The notes beneath the pieces are model-generated. The model did not search any database. It saw only the letters and a program-made list of their open reading frames with translations, and was not told the DNA's origin. From JBAVEL01 sp049587715 (GTDB lineage Bacteria > Bacteroidota > Ignavibacteria > UBA10030 > UBA6906): a stretch of 47,029 bases of DNA. Location: the NCBI GenBank assembly GCA_049587715.1, contig JBAVEL010000100.1:1-47029 (forward strand), in the 5' to 3' direction. The position numbers were made by a program, and so were the translations under genes. Below, piece by piece: positions 1-7,284 of the stretch (positions within the stretch are counted from its first letter, which is position 1; each line of letters begins with the position of its first letter).

Positions 1-1
1 G

Positions 2-346
2 GAGCAGGGCCTGTGCGCGGCGGCTCCGCTGCTGGCCGTGATACACGGGCGGGACAGTGTTCCGGATCTGCTGGAGGCGGGGGAGCTCATGGAGCGCCTC
101 TGGCTCCGCCTCACACAGGAGCGGCTCGCGTGCAGCTTCTTCAACCTCCCGGTGGAGGTGCCCGACCTGCGCCGGAAGCTCCAGGCCCGGCTGGGGATCT
201 CCACGCCGCCGCAGCTTCTGATGCGCATCGGGTATTCGCTCGGGACGGCCGCGCCCACTCCCCGCCGGCCCGTGGAGGAGATTCTGGAGATGGACCCTGA
301 TCGTGCCGTAGCCACCGACTCTCATCATCGCGGGAATCAGCCATGA
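2..346 (+). CDS. Nitroreductase-family protein, C-terminal part (5' end outside window)
   Basis: Only the last 114 codons are present; the reading frame is open from base 2, so the gene begins before the window. The tail carries the pattern PPQLLMRIGYSL followed by APTPRRPVEEIL. This resembles the C-terminus of the Acg-like branch of FMN nitroreductases, where a leucine/arginine-rich helix is followed by a TPRRP-V-E-E motif. The flavin-binding part is not visible, so the catalytic role cannot be judged. Its stop codon overlaps the start of the next gene by four bases (ATGA), which suggests the two are co-translated. The family call rests on the tail motif alone. Confidence 0.6.
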   Translation, partial: EQGLCAAAPLLAVIHGRDSVPDLLEAGELMERLWLRLTQERLACSFFNLPVEVPDLRRKLQARLGISTPPQLLMRIGYSLGTAAPTPRRPVEEILEMDPDRAVATDSHHRGNQP

Positions 347-1674
347 AGAACGACACCCCACAGAAGCCCCCGACGCCCGAAGCGGACGGGTATTCCACCG
401 AAGCCCATCTGATATACGGGCAGTCCCACGATCCGCGCTGGGACTACAGCCACCAGCTTCTCCCTCCCATCTCCTCCTCCGCCACCTTCCGGCTGGACAC
501 GGCGCAGAGGGGGGCGCAGGGTTTTGCCGAGTTCGGTCACACCAGCAACGAGGTGAGTTTCCGGACCAGGGCTCCCATCTATATCTATGACCGCCTGGGG
601 GAGCCCAACAAGGACATGCTGGAGGAGAACCTGGCCTGCGCCGAAGGGGCGGAGTGCGCCGTCACCTTTGCCAGCGGCATGGCGGCCATCTCAGGCATCC
701 TGGGCCTCCTCACAGGGACGGGAAGTGAGATCGTGGCGCACACCACACTCTACGGGTGCACCTATTCCCTCATGACCAACTGGTATCCCCGGCACAAGAT
801 CGGGGTCCGGTTCGTGGACTTTACCGACCCTGCCGCTGTGCGGAGCGCCGTCACCGACGCCACCCGGGTGCTCTACATGGAGTCTCCCGTGAACCCGACA
901 CTCCGTCTGGTGGACCTGAAGGCCATTGCGGAAGTGGCGCGCGAGGTGAACGCCCGGCGCGCCCCGGCCGACCGGCTCTACACGATCGTGGACAGCACCT
1001 TCGCATCCCCCTTCTGCCAGCGCCCCATCAGTCTCGGGATCGACTTCGTGGTGCACTCCCTCACAAAGGCGATCTGCGGCTTCGGCACCGACATCGGCGG
1101 CGTGGTGATGGGTCCCCGCTGGAGCTACGACATGCTCATGCTCTACCGGAAGGACTACGGCGGAGTCCTTCCGGCCAAGAGCGCCTGGCCCATCCTGGTG
1201 CACGGCCTGCCGACGCTTGCCCTGCGGATGCGCCGGATGCAGGAGACGGCCATGGCGGTGGCGGAATACCTCTCGGGGCGGCCGGAGCTGGAGTGCGTGC
1301 GGTATCCCGGGCTGCCCGGCTTCCCCCAGGCGGATCTGGCCCGCGCGCAGATGAGGGACTACGACGGCAACTTCGCCCCCGGGGCCATGATCTACTTCAT
1401 CTTCAAGGGAGCCCCGGCGGCGGCGCTCCGGACGGCGGAGCGCTTCATCAACCACGTGGCCGAGCATGCCTACTGCATCACGCTTGCCGTCAGTCTGGGG
1501 AACATCCGCACGCTCATCGAGCACCCGGGTTCCATGACCCACTCGGCCATTCCGCCCGAGGAGCAGATCGCCAAGGGCCTGGATCCGGGAGGGGTCCGGC
1601 TTGCGATCGGGCTGGAGAAACCGGCCGACATCATCAGGGATCTGGAGTTCTCCCTCGCAGCCCTTCGCGGGTGA
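343..1674 (+). CDS. Cys/Met-metabolism PLP-dependent enzyme (methionine gamma-lyase / cystathionine synthase-like)
   Basis: This 443-residue fold-type I PLP enzyme belongs to the family of methionine gamma-lyase, cystathionine gamma-synthase and O-acetylhomoserine sulfhydrylase. Visible landmarks are the phosphate-binding FASGMAAI around 109-116, Tyr137 in YGCTY, Asp217 in VDSTF that pairs with the pyridine nitrogen, and the Schiff-base lysine Lys242 in HSLTK. It is longer than the usual ~400 residues. It carries an unusual segment (about 63-79) before the YDRLGEPN stretch that replaces the common YSR-x-x-NPT. If it is a gamma-lyase, methionine would give methanethiol, ammonia and 2-oxobutyrate, a possible substrate of the adjacent 2-oxoacid:ferredoxin oxidoreductase. 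A sulfhydrylase role cannot be excluded from sequence. It overlaps the upstream gene by four bases. Confidence 0.75.
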   Translation: MKNDTPQKPPTPEADGYSTEAHLIYGQSHDPRWDYSHQLLPPISSSATFRLDTAQRGAQGFAEFGHTSNEVSFRTRAPIYIYDRLGEPNKDMLEENLACAEGAECAVTFASGMAAISGILGLLTGTGSEIVAHTTLYGCTYSLMTNWYPRHKIGVRFVDFTDPAAVRSAVTDATRVLYMESPVNPTLRLVDLKAIAEVAREVNARRAPADRLYTIVDSTFASPFCQRPISLGIDFVVHSLTKAICGFGTDIGGVVMGPRWSYDMLMLYRKDYGGVLPAKSAWPILVHGLPTLALRMRRMQETAMAVAEYLSGRPELECVRYPGLPGFPQADLARAQMRDYDGNFAPGAMIYFIFKGAPAAALRTAERFINHVAEHAYCITLAVSLGNIRTLIEHPGSMTHSAIPPEEQIAKGLDPGGVRLAIGLEKPADIIRDLEFSLAALRG

Positions 1675-1724
1675 GCCCTCGGGGCGGCGCGGGAACGGGA
1701 AGCACACACGCCAAGGAGAAGCGC

Positions 1725-2024
1725 ATGGCCAAAGGAACGGTCACCTTCAACATCGAGACATGCAAGGGATGCGAGCTCTGCATCGAGGCCTGCCCGCAGG
1801 AAAGCATCCGGCTTTCCCCCGAGCTCAACAAGCAGGGGTATCACTACGCCGTGCTGATCAAGGACAACTGCACGGGGTGTACGAATTGCGCCCTGGTGTG
1901 CCCGGATGCCGTCATCACGGTGTACCGGGAGAACGCCAGGAAGGGGAAGTCCCCGGTGGCCCGCATTACCGGCGTCACCGAGGACATCTCCATCACGGTC
2001 CGGAAGGACGACGCGGGGTCCTGA
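1725..2024 (+). CDS. korD: 2-oxoacid:ferredoxin oxidoreductase delta subunit (2x[4Fe-4S] ferredoxin)
   Basis: A 99-residue bacterial-type ferredoxin. It has two complete cluster motifs: C13-x2-C16-x2-C19-x3-C23-P and C49-x2-C52-x2-C55-x3-C59-P. In four-subunit 2-oxoacid oxidoreductases this delta subunit carries electrons from the TPP site to soluble ferredoxin. An AAGGAG ribosome site at 1713-1718 lies seven bases before the ATG and fixes the start. It opens a tight run delta-alpha-beta-gamma, 50 bases after the PLP enzyme. The gene-symbol letter is by position in the complex; the substrate of the complex is not fixed by this subunit. Confidence 0.85.
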   Translation: MAKGTVTFNIETCKGCELCIEACPQESIRLSPELNKQGYHYAVLIKDNCTGCTNCALVCPDAVITVYRENARKGKSPVARITGVTEDISITVRKDDAGS

Positions 2025-2077
2025 GCGGCGTGGGTCCGGAGGATCCCTGGGAATCACTTTGCGAAAGGAGCACCACC

Positions 2078-3166
2078 GTGCCTGAAGTCCGATTGATGAA
2101 GGGCAACGAAGCCCTGGCGGAGGCCGCCATCCGGGCCGGCTGCCGGGCCTATTTTGGATACCCCATTACGCCCCAGTCGGAGATCCTGGAGTACCTGACC
2201 GACGAGGGCCGCGCGCGCGGCATGATCGTCCTGCAGGCCGAGAGCGAGCTGGCTTCCATCAACATGGTCTATGGGGGGGCCGGTGCGGGGGCCCGCGTCA
2301 TGACCACTTCCTCAAGCCCCGGCATCAGCCTCATGCAGGAGGGAATTTCCTACATCGCCTGCGCCGAGCTCCCCTGCCTGATCGCCAACGTGAACCGGGG
2401 CGGGCCCGGTCTCGGGACCATCCAGCCCTCGCAGGGGGACTACTTCCAGGCCGTCAAGGGGGGCGGCCACGGGGACTACCGGCTGATCGTCCTGGCCCCG
2501 GCAAGCGTGCAGGAGATGGCGGACTTCGTCTACGACGGTTTCGATCTGGCCGACAAGTACCGGAATCCCGTGCTCATCCTTGCTGACGGCGCCCTGGGAC
2601 AGATGATGGAGAAGGTGGAGTTCCGCGACTACGACCCCGCATCCCACACTCCGCCCAAGCCCTGGGCCACCACCGGGAAGACGGCGGACCGGGAGCGGAA
2701 CATCATCACCTCGCTCCATATCCAGCCGGAGAAGATGGAGCAGATCAACCTGATCCTGCAGGAAAAGTACAGACGGGTCATGGAGAACGAGGTGCGGTTC
2801 GAGACGGTGCATACGGAGGACGCGGAGGTCCTGATTGTTGCCTACGGGCTGGTGGCCCGGATTGCCCACCGGGCGGTGGAGCTGGCCCGGGAGCGCGGCA
2901 TCCGCGCCGGATTGCTTCGTCCCATCACGCTCTTCCCGTTCCCTTCCGCTCCCCTCCGGTCCCTGGCCCAACGCGTCCGGGGGATGCTCGTGGCCGAGAT
3001 GAACGCCGGGCAGATGGTGGAGGACGTCCGGCTGGCGGTGGAGGGCCGGGTGCCGGTGAAGTTCCACGGCCGGATGGGGGGGATCATCCCCTCTCCCGAG
3101 GAGGTGCTGGATGCCCTGGACCGGCTCGTGATACGGAATTGCGCACATCACTCGGAGGCCAACTGA
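2078..3166 (+). CDS. korA: 2-oxoacid:ferredoxin oxidoreductase alpha subunit (KorA/VorB-like)
   Basis: A 362-residue pyrimidine-domain subunit of a 2-oxoacid:ferredoxin oxidoreductase. The N-terminus reads MKGNEALAEAAIRAGCRAYF followed by GYPITPQSE, the hallmark of the alpha chain. This version is close to proteins called VorB (branched-chain 2-oxoacid specific) in anaerobes, but the same type also serves 2-oxoglutarate enzymes. With CoA and ferredoxin the complex interconverts a 2-oxoacid and acyl-CoA plus CO2. The GTG start is chosen because AAAGGAG at 2064-2070 sits seven bases before it; an in-frame ATG at 2096 lacks such a site. It ends one base before the beta gene. Substrate (2-oxoglutarate, 2-oxobutyrate or branched-chain) is undecided. 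Confidence 0.85.
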   Translation: MPEVRLMKGNEALAEAAIRAGCRAYFGYPITPQSEILEYLTDEGRARGMIVLQAESELASINMVYGGAGAGARVMTTSSSPGISLMQEGISYIACAELPCLIANVNRGGPGLGTIQPSQGDYFQAVKGGGHGDYRLIVLAPASVQEMADFVYDGFDLADKYRNPVLILADGALGQMMEKVEFRDYDPASHTPPKPWATTGKTADRERNIITSLHIQPEKMEQINLILQEKYRRVMENEVRFETVHTEDAEVLIVAYGLVARIAHRAVELARERGIRAGLLRPITLFPFPSAPLRSLAQRVRGMLVAEMNAGQMVEDVRLAVEGRVPVKFHGRMGGIIPSPEEVLDALDRLVIRNCAHHSEAN

Positions 3167-3167
3167 G

Positions 3168-3959
3168 ATGGACCAGAACATGACGGTGCAGCCGGATCAA
3201 CTGGATTGCGTGTACGAGCGGCCCGGCACCCTGACCGACACCCGGCTCCACTACTGCCCGGGCTGCGGGCACGGGGTGGTCCACAGGGTGCTCATGGAGA
3301 CGGTGGACGAGCTGGGGATCCAGGAACAGACCATCGGGGTGGCCCCCGTGGGATGTTCCGTCTTCGCGTACCACTATCTGAATGTGGACATGCAGGAGGC
3401 GGCGCACGGGCGGGCCTCCGCCGTGGCCACAGCGGTGAAACGCATCCTGCCCGACCGGTACGTCTTCTCGTACCAGGGGGACGGGGACCTGGCGGCCATC
3501 GGGACCGCCGAGACCATCCACACCTGCAATCGCGGGGAAAACATCCTGATCGTCTTCATCAACAACGCCATCTACGGCATGACGGGAGGCCAGATGGCCC
3601 CCACCACCCTCCTGGGGATGAAGACCACAACCAGCCCCGTCGGGCGCACGGTGGAAACGGCCGGGTTTCCCCTGAAGATGACCGAGCTGGTGGCGACCCT
3701 GCCCGGCACCTGCTATGTGGTGCGCACCTCCGTGCACACCCCGAATGCGGTGCGCCAGCTCAAGAAGGCCCTCACCCGGGCCTTCCGGTACCAGAAGGAG
3801 GGACGGGGAACCTGCTTCGTGGAGGTTGTTTCCAACTGCCCCTCGGGATGGAAGATGACGCCCCTGGAGGCGAACGACTGGCTGGAGAAGAACATGTTTC
3901 CGATGTTTCCTCCGGGCGAGCTGAAGGCCCCCGGGAACGAGCCACAGGCGCGAGGGTGA
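3168..3959 (+). CDS. korB: 2-oxoacid:ferredoxin oxidoreductase beta subunit (TPP-binding)
   Basis: A 263-residue thiamine-diphosphate subunit. It shows the CPGCGHG motif at 30-36, a third cysteine in VGCS near 63, and the TPP/Mg motif GDGD at 104-107 ending in INN at 131-133, followed by YGMTGGQ-x-x-PTT. These are the standard features of KorB/VorA-type beta chains, with a [4Fe-4S] cluster held by the conserved cysteines. The gene begins one base after the alpha stop codon, a sign of translational coupling and equal dosage. The start at 3168 gives an 18-residue lead before the conserved region, normal for the family. Confidence 0.9.
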   Translation: MDQNMTVQPDQLDCVYERPGTLTDTRLHYCPGCGHGVVHRVLMETVDELGIQEQTIGVAPVGCSVFAYHYLNVDMQEAAHGRASAVATAVKRILPDRYVFSYQGDGDLAAIGTAETIHTCNRGENILIVFINNAIYGMTGGQMAPTTLLGMKTTTSPVGRTVETAGFPLKMTELVATLPGTCYVVRTSVHTPNAVRQLKKALTRAFRYQKEGRGTCFVEVVSNCPSGWKMTPLEANDWLEKNMFPMFPPGELKAPGNEPQARG

Positions 3960-3963
3960 CCCC

Positions 3964-4515
3964 ATGACACACGAGATTCTGTTTGCGGGATTCGGCGGAC
4001 AGGGAGTCCTTTCCATGGGCATGACCCTCTCCTATGCGGGGATGGTGGAGGGGAAGGAGATCAGTTGGATGCCCTCCTACGGGCCCGAGATGCGCGGAGG
4101 GACGGCCAACTGCATCGTCATCGTCTCGGACGGGCGCATCAGCTCCCCGATCGTCACGGTGTTCGATACGGTCATCGCCCTCAACCAGCCCTCCATGGAC
4201 AAGTTCGCCGCGAGCGTCAAGCAGGGGGGGCTTCTCCTCTATGACTCCACGAACATCGCCCTTCCCGTCGCCCGGTCCGGCATCGAGGTGGTTCCCATCC
4301 CCGCCAGCGAGGAGGCAGCCGCCATGAAGAACCTCCGGATCATGAACATGATCATGCTGGGGGCGTTCATCGCCCGCACACACGTGGTGAAGCTGGAAAG
4401 CCTGATGCAGGCCCTCAAGAAGGTTCTCCCGGAGCGCTATCACAAGCTCCTGGGGCTGAACGAACAGGCGCTCCGCCGGGGCATGGAGCTCTCGGCCGAG
4501 GCCCAGCCGGTCTGA
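3964..4515 (+). CDS. korC: 2-oxoacid:ferredoxin oxidoreductase gamma subunit
   Basis: A 183-residue gamma-domain subunit, recognised by the N-terminal FAGFGGQGVL and the MPSYGPEMRGG-x-ANC motif near residue 36. In this enzyme family the gamma domain contacts the alpha and beta chains and helps close the CoA site. It starts four bases after the beta gene, completing the order delta-alpha-beta-gamma. All four parts appear intact, so a functional complex is likely. The C-terminal 40 residues are mainly helical and charged, as is normal. Confidence 0.88.
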   Translation: MTHEILFAGFGGQGVLSMGMTLSYAGMVEGKEISWMPSYGPEMRGGTANCIVIVSDGRISSPIVTVFDTVIALNQPSMDKFAASVKQGGLLLYDSTNIALPVARSGIEVVPIPASEEAAAMKNLRIMNMIMLGAFIARTHVVKLESLMQALKKVLPERYHKLLGLNEQALRRGMELSAEAQPV

Positions 4516-4541
4516 GGAGGATGAGGGGGAAGGAGGAGGCC

Positions 4542-4790
4542 ATGGCAAAACGATGCGTGCATTCCTGCAAGGGGCTCTGCAGCGCCCTGGAAACGGCGGA
4601 GCACAGGGAGCGGGAGGCCATTCGGGAGTACCGGAAGTTCGCCGGGGAATGCGACTACCCGGATGTCCGGGCGATGCTGGAGGAGCTGATCCGGCAGCGG
4701 GAGGAAGCCCTGGAACTCCTGGCGGCCGGACGCGCCGCCATTGCCGTACGGTTTCAGGCGCTGGACAACATCTCCGACAGTTTCCGCTGA
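4542..4790 (+). CDS. Small half-ferritin-like helical protein, degenerate metal site
   Basis: An 82-residue soluble protein predicted as two long helices: one around TAEHREREAIREYRKFAG and one around VRAMLEELIRQREEALELL. The layout (E-x-x-A-I-x-x-Y-R, then a helix rich in E/L) mirrors a single ferritin/rubrerythrin half and matches the next gene in length and helix spacing. It lacks the E-x-x-H pair expected for a di-iron site and has a Cys pair (Cys6, Cys10) near the start. The start at 4542 is preferred because AGGAGGAGG ends three bases before it; an in-frame ATG at 4521 directly abuts a purine run and would add seven residues. Function is unknown; an iron or redox accessory role beside the oxidoreductase is inference. 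Confidence 0.6.
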   Translation: MAKRCVHSCKGLCSALETAEHREREAIREYRKFAGECDYPDVRAMLEELIRQREEALELLAAGRAAIAVRFQALDNISDSFR

Positions 4791-4812
4791 CGGCGCTCCG
4801 CCGGGAGGACGC

Positions 4813-5061
4813 ATGACGCACAGGAATGATCAGCTCGACTGGGAGGCGATGTCCGTGGAGGACATCCTCCGGCTGGCGATTGCCGACGAGGAGGAGGCCC
4901 GCGCCTACTACCGCACGGCTGCGGAGCGGGTGGGGGGGATCCACACCCGGCGCATGCTCATGAGGCTGGCCGAGATGGAGGCTCAGCATGCGGCCGAACT
5001 GCGGAAGGAGCTGCAGGACATCCTCCTCCAGAGGGACGAGGAGACCGGCATCGCCGACTGA
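4813..5061 (+). CDS. Half-ferritin / rubrerythrin-like protein
   Basis: An 82-residue protein with one ferritin-like helical hairpin. The first helix has DEEEARAYYRTAAE, the second LMRLAEMEAQHAAELRKEL. The latter supplies the E-x-x-H metal motif (Glu-Ala-Gln-His). Rubrerythrins and ferritins carry two such helix pairs in one chain; here only one is present, so a di-iron centre would have to form between two chains. This is the arrangement known for encapsulated ferritin-like proteins, although no shell gene is in the window. It follows its paralogue-like neighbour by 22 bases and sits after the oxidoreductase genes, so it may belong to that transcript. A role in iron handling or peroxide defence is plausible. 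Confidence 0.65.
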   Translation: MTHRNDQLDWEAMSVEDILRLAIADEEEARAYYRTAAERVGGIHTRRMLMRLAEMEAQHAAELRKELQDILLQRDEETGIAD

Positions 5062-5090
5062 GGTGGGGTTCGTCCCCCGCTGCCGGTAAG

Positions 5091-5119
5091 CCCTCCGGCG
5101 GCTGACCGCCCCCGGAGGG
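5091..5119 (+). terminator. GC-rich stem-loop after the half-ferritin genes
   Basis: Arms CCCTCCGG (5091-5098) and CCGGAGGG (5112-5119) pair perfectly. A further CGG/CCG pairing closes a CTGA loop, leaving a three-base C bulge. There is no following T run, so it is at best a pause, an RNA-end stabiliser or part of a factor-dependent stop between the oxidoreductase block and the dehydrogenase block. Confidence 0.35.
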
Positions 5120-5162
5120 GGGCAATCCCGTCCCGGGAGAGCATTCCCCGGGGCTCGCATCT

Positions 5163-5192
5163 GCATACACACAAACACGCGTATACACACAC
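5163..5192. repeat. CA-rich alternating purine-pyrimidine tract
   Basis: Thirty bases just before the ribosome site of the next gene alternate purine and pyrimidine with a single break at 5174. They include two runs of CA repeats around a central CGCGTATA. It stands out from the GC-rich surroundings. Such tracts can adopt left-handed DNA or vary in length; neither can be shown here. Confidence 0.5.
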
Positions 5193-5213
5193 CGGAGGAG
5201 GAGGCACAACCGC

Positions 5214-6338
5214 ATGGGCAAGTATCGCATCGCCTGGCTCCCGGGAGACGGGATCGGGCAGGAAGTCATGGAGGCGACGCGCCGCGTACTCGACCGCCTG
5301 GGCCTGGACGCGGAATACCCCCACGGGGACATCGGGTGGGAGTTCTGGTCGAGGGAGGGGGACGCCTTTCCGAAGAGAACGGTGGAGCTGCTGGGGGGGG
5401 TGCACGCGGCCATGTTCGGGGCCATCACCTCCAAACCGGCCGGGCAGGCGGAAACCGACCTCATCCCCGGGCTCCGTGGCAAGGGGCTTGTCTACCGCTC
5501 TCCCATTGTCCGGATGCGGCAGATGTTCGATCTCTACACATGCCTGCGTCCGTGCGTCTCCTATCCGGGGAACCCTCTCAACTACAAGGAGGGGTTGAAC
5601 CTGGTGGTGTTCCGGGAGAACACCGAGGATCTGTACGCGGGGGTGGAGTTCAGCCCGGTCCCGGCGGAGCTGGCGGAGCTCCTGGGCCGTCTCTCCCCCC
5701 CGTTCGGAGCCTTCAAGGGAGTTCCCCCCGCGGAGTACGCCCTCTCCTGCAAGATCAACACCCGCAAGGGATCGGGCCGCATCGTCCGGGCCGCCTTCGA
5801 GTACGCCCGGAAGAACGGGCGCAAGAAGGTGACGGTGGTGCACAAGGCGAACGTGGTGCGCGCCACCGACGGGCTCTTCCTGGAGGAGGCCAGGCGGGTG
5901 GCCGCCGACTATCCCGGGATTGCCCTGGACGAGGCGAACGTGGACGCCATCTGCATGTGGCTGCTGAAGAACCCCTTCAACTACGATGTGCTGGTGGCTC
6001 CCAATCTCTACGGCGACATCATCTCCGATCTCTGCGCCCAGATGGTGGGCGGGCTCGGCTTCGGATGCTCGGGCAACATCGGCGAGCGCCTGGCGGTCTT
6101 CGAGCCCACACACGGCTCCGCCCCCAAGTACGCAGGGCAGTACAAGGCCAATCCCCTGGCCACCATCCTGGCCGCGAAGATGATGCTGGAATGGCTGGGG
6201 GAGACGGCCATGGCGGAGAAACTGGAGCGCGCCGTCGCCGCCGTGATCCGCGAGGGAAAGGTGCGCACCTACGACATGGGGGGGAAGGCGGGCACCCTCG
6301 AGATGGCCGATGCGGTGGCCGCGCACCTGAACGGCTGA
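5214..6338 (+). CDS. Isocitrate/isopropylmalate dehydrogenase-family enzyme, NADP-type
   Basis: A 374-residue beta-decarboxylating dehydrogenase. Family marks are GDGIG (11-15), FRENTEDLYAG (133-143) with catalytic Tyr141, Lys211 in VHKAN, Asp244, and Asp268/Asp272 in LYGDIISD. The substrate helix reads RSPIVRMRQ. Ser96 aligns with Ser113 of E. coli isocitrate dehydrogenase, but Asn115 is replaced by Ile98. The cofactor loop reads APKYAG with Lys305-Tyr306, the pair that marks NADP use in E. coli isocitrate dehydrogenase; NAD enzymes of this family usually have APDIAG. It is longer than isopropylmalate dehydrogenases because of an insert around 146-175. A strong GGAGGAGGAGG site precedes the ATG. 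It heads the run with lyase, CoA-transferase and dehydratase genes. Isocitrate is the first guess; methylmalate or homoisocitrate remain possible. Confidence 0.8.
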   Translation: MGKYRIAWLPGDGIGQEVMEATRRVLDRLGLDAEYPHGDIGWEFWSREGDAFPKRTVELLGGVHAAMFGAITSKPAGQAETDLIPGLRGKGLVYRSPIVRMRQMFDLYTCLRPCVSYPGNPLNYKEGLNLVVFRENTEDLYAGVEFSPVPAELAELLGRLSPPFGAFKGVPPAEYALSCKINTRKGSGRIVRAAFEYARKNGRKKVTVVHKANVVRATDGLFLEEARRVAADYPGIALDEANVDAICMWLLKNPFNYDVLVAPNLYGDIISDLCAQMVGGLGFGCSGNIGERLAVFEPTHGSAPKYAGQYKANPLATILAAKMMLEWLGETAMAEKLERAVAAVIREGKVRTYDMGGKAGTLEMADAVAAHLNG

Positions 6339-6359
6339 CACGGAAGGGAGCGCCGGAAC

Positions 6360-7268
6360 ATGAACGACGGCGTTGTTCTCCATGAGGTGGGCCTGCGGGA
6401 CGGCCTGCAGATGGAGGAGAAGACCGTTCCCACCCCTCAGAAGCTGACCTGGGCGGCGGCCCTGGCGGGATCGGGGGTGGACATCCTGCAGCTCGGGTCC
6501 TTCGTGCATCCCGGGAAGGTGCCGCAGATGGCCGACACCGACGAGCTCTTCCGGCGCGGCCTGGAAACGGGGAAGGCGGTTCTTTCGGCTCTGGTGCTGA
6601 ACGAGAAGGGCCTCGAGCGCGGGCTGGCCTGCGGGGTGGAGATGTTCTGCATGGGTGTCTCCGCCAGCGAGACGCACAGCAGGAAGAACACCGGGATGGG
6701 GGTGGACGAAGCCCTGGAGCGCATCATCGCCATGGCGCGCCAGGCCGGAGCGGCGGGGAAGAAGGTGCAGGTGTCCGTCCAGTCCGCCTTCGGCTGCGGA
6801 TATGAAGGGCCGGTGGATCCGGCCCGGGTGATGCGCATCGTGGGGCGCTATCTGGACGCCGGGCTGCAGTGCGTCAGCCTGGCCGATACCGCGGGGCACG
6901 CGACCCCCGACCGGGTGGAAGAGATGTTCGGCCGGGTGCGGAAGCTCGGGAAGGACCTGGAGTGCGCCTGTCATTTCCACAACACCTACGGACTGGCCCT
7001 CGCCAACTGCTGGGCGGCCCTCCGGGCGGGGGTGCGCATATTCGAGTCCTCGGTGGCCGGACTGGGAGGGTGTCCGTTCACGAAGATCGCGGGCGGCAAC
7101 ACCTGCACCGAGGACCTGGTGCACATGCTCCAGCACATGGGGCTCCGGCGGGATGTCCGCCTGGACGCCCTGGTGGAGACGGCGCAGGGCGTGGCGGGCT
7201 GGCTCGGCCGGGAGCTCCCGGGGGCCGTCTACCGGACAGGTCCCGTCGGCCTGTCGCAACGCATTTGA
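6360..7268 (+). CDS. HMG-CoA lyase-family acyl-CoA lyase
   Basis: A 302-residue TIM-barrel lyase of the DRE-TIM family. Conserved pieces are GLRDGLQ with Arg13-Asp14, the metal ligands His205 and His207 in CHFHNT, and the catalytic-cysteine loop GLGGCPF with Cys238, followed by GGN (245-247) and TEDLVHML. Family members cleave or form a C-C bond between acetyl-CoA and a keto compound. Known activities include 3-hydroxy-3-methylglutaryl-CoA and, in Chloroflexus, (R)-citramalyl-CoA. The CoA-transferase 16 bases downstream and the dehydratase genes argue against leucine breakdown, since no methylcrotonyl-CoA carboxylase or glutaconyl hydratase is nearby. They favour a CoA ester of a hydroxy-di- or tricarboxylate such as citramalyl- or citryl-CoA. 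That substrate assignment is inference. Confidence 0.78.
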   Translation: MNDGVVLHEVGLRDGLQMEEKTVPTPQKLTWAAALAGSGVDILQLGSFVHPGKVPQMADTDELFRRGLETGKAVLSALVLNEKGLERGLACGVEMFCMGVSASETHSRKNTGMGVDEALERIIAMARQAGAAGKKVQVSVQSAFGCGYEGPVDPARVMRIVGRYLDAGLQCVSLADTAGHATPDRVEEMFGRVRKLGKDLECACHFHNTYGLALANCWAALRAGVRIFESSVAGLGGCPFTKIAGGNTCTEDLVHMLQHMGLRRDVRLDALVETAQGVAGWLGRELPGAVYRTGPVGLSQRI

Positions 7269-7284
7269 CCGCAGGAAGGATGCC

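Noticed and set aside
6360..7268. Plain leucine-degradation HMG-CoA lyase
   Set aside because: No methylcrotonyl-CoA carboxylase, isovaleryl-CoA dehydrogenase or methylglutaconyl-CoA hydratase is nearby, and the neighbours handle carboxylic acids; kept as a fallback only.
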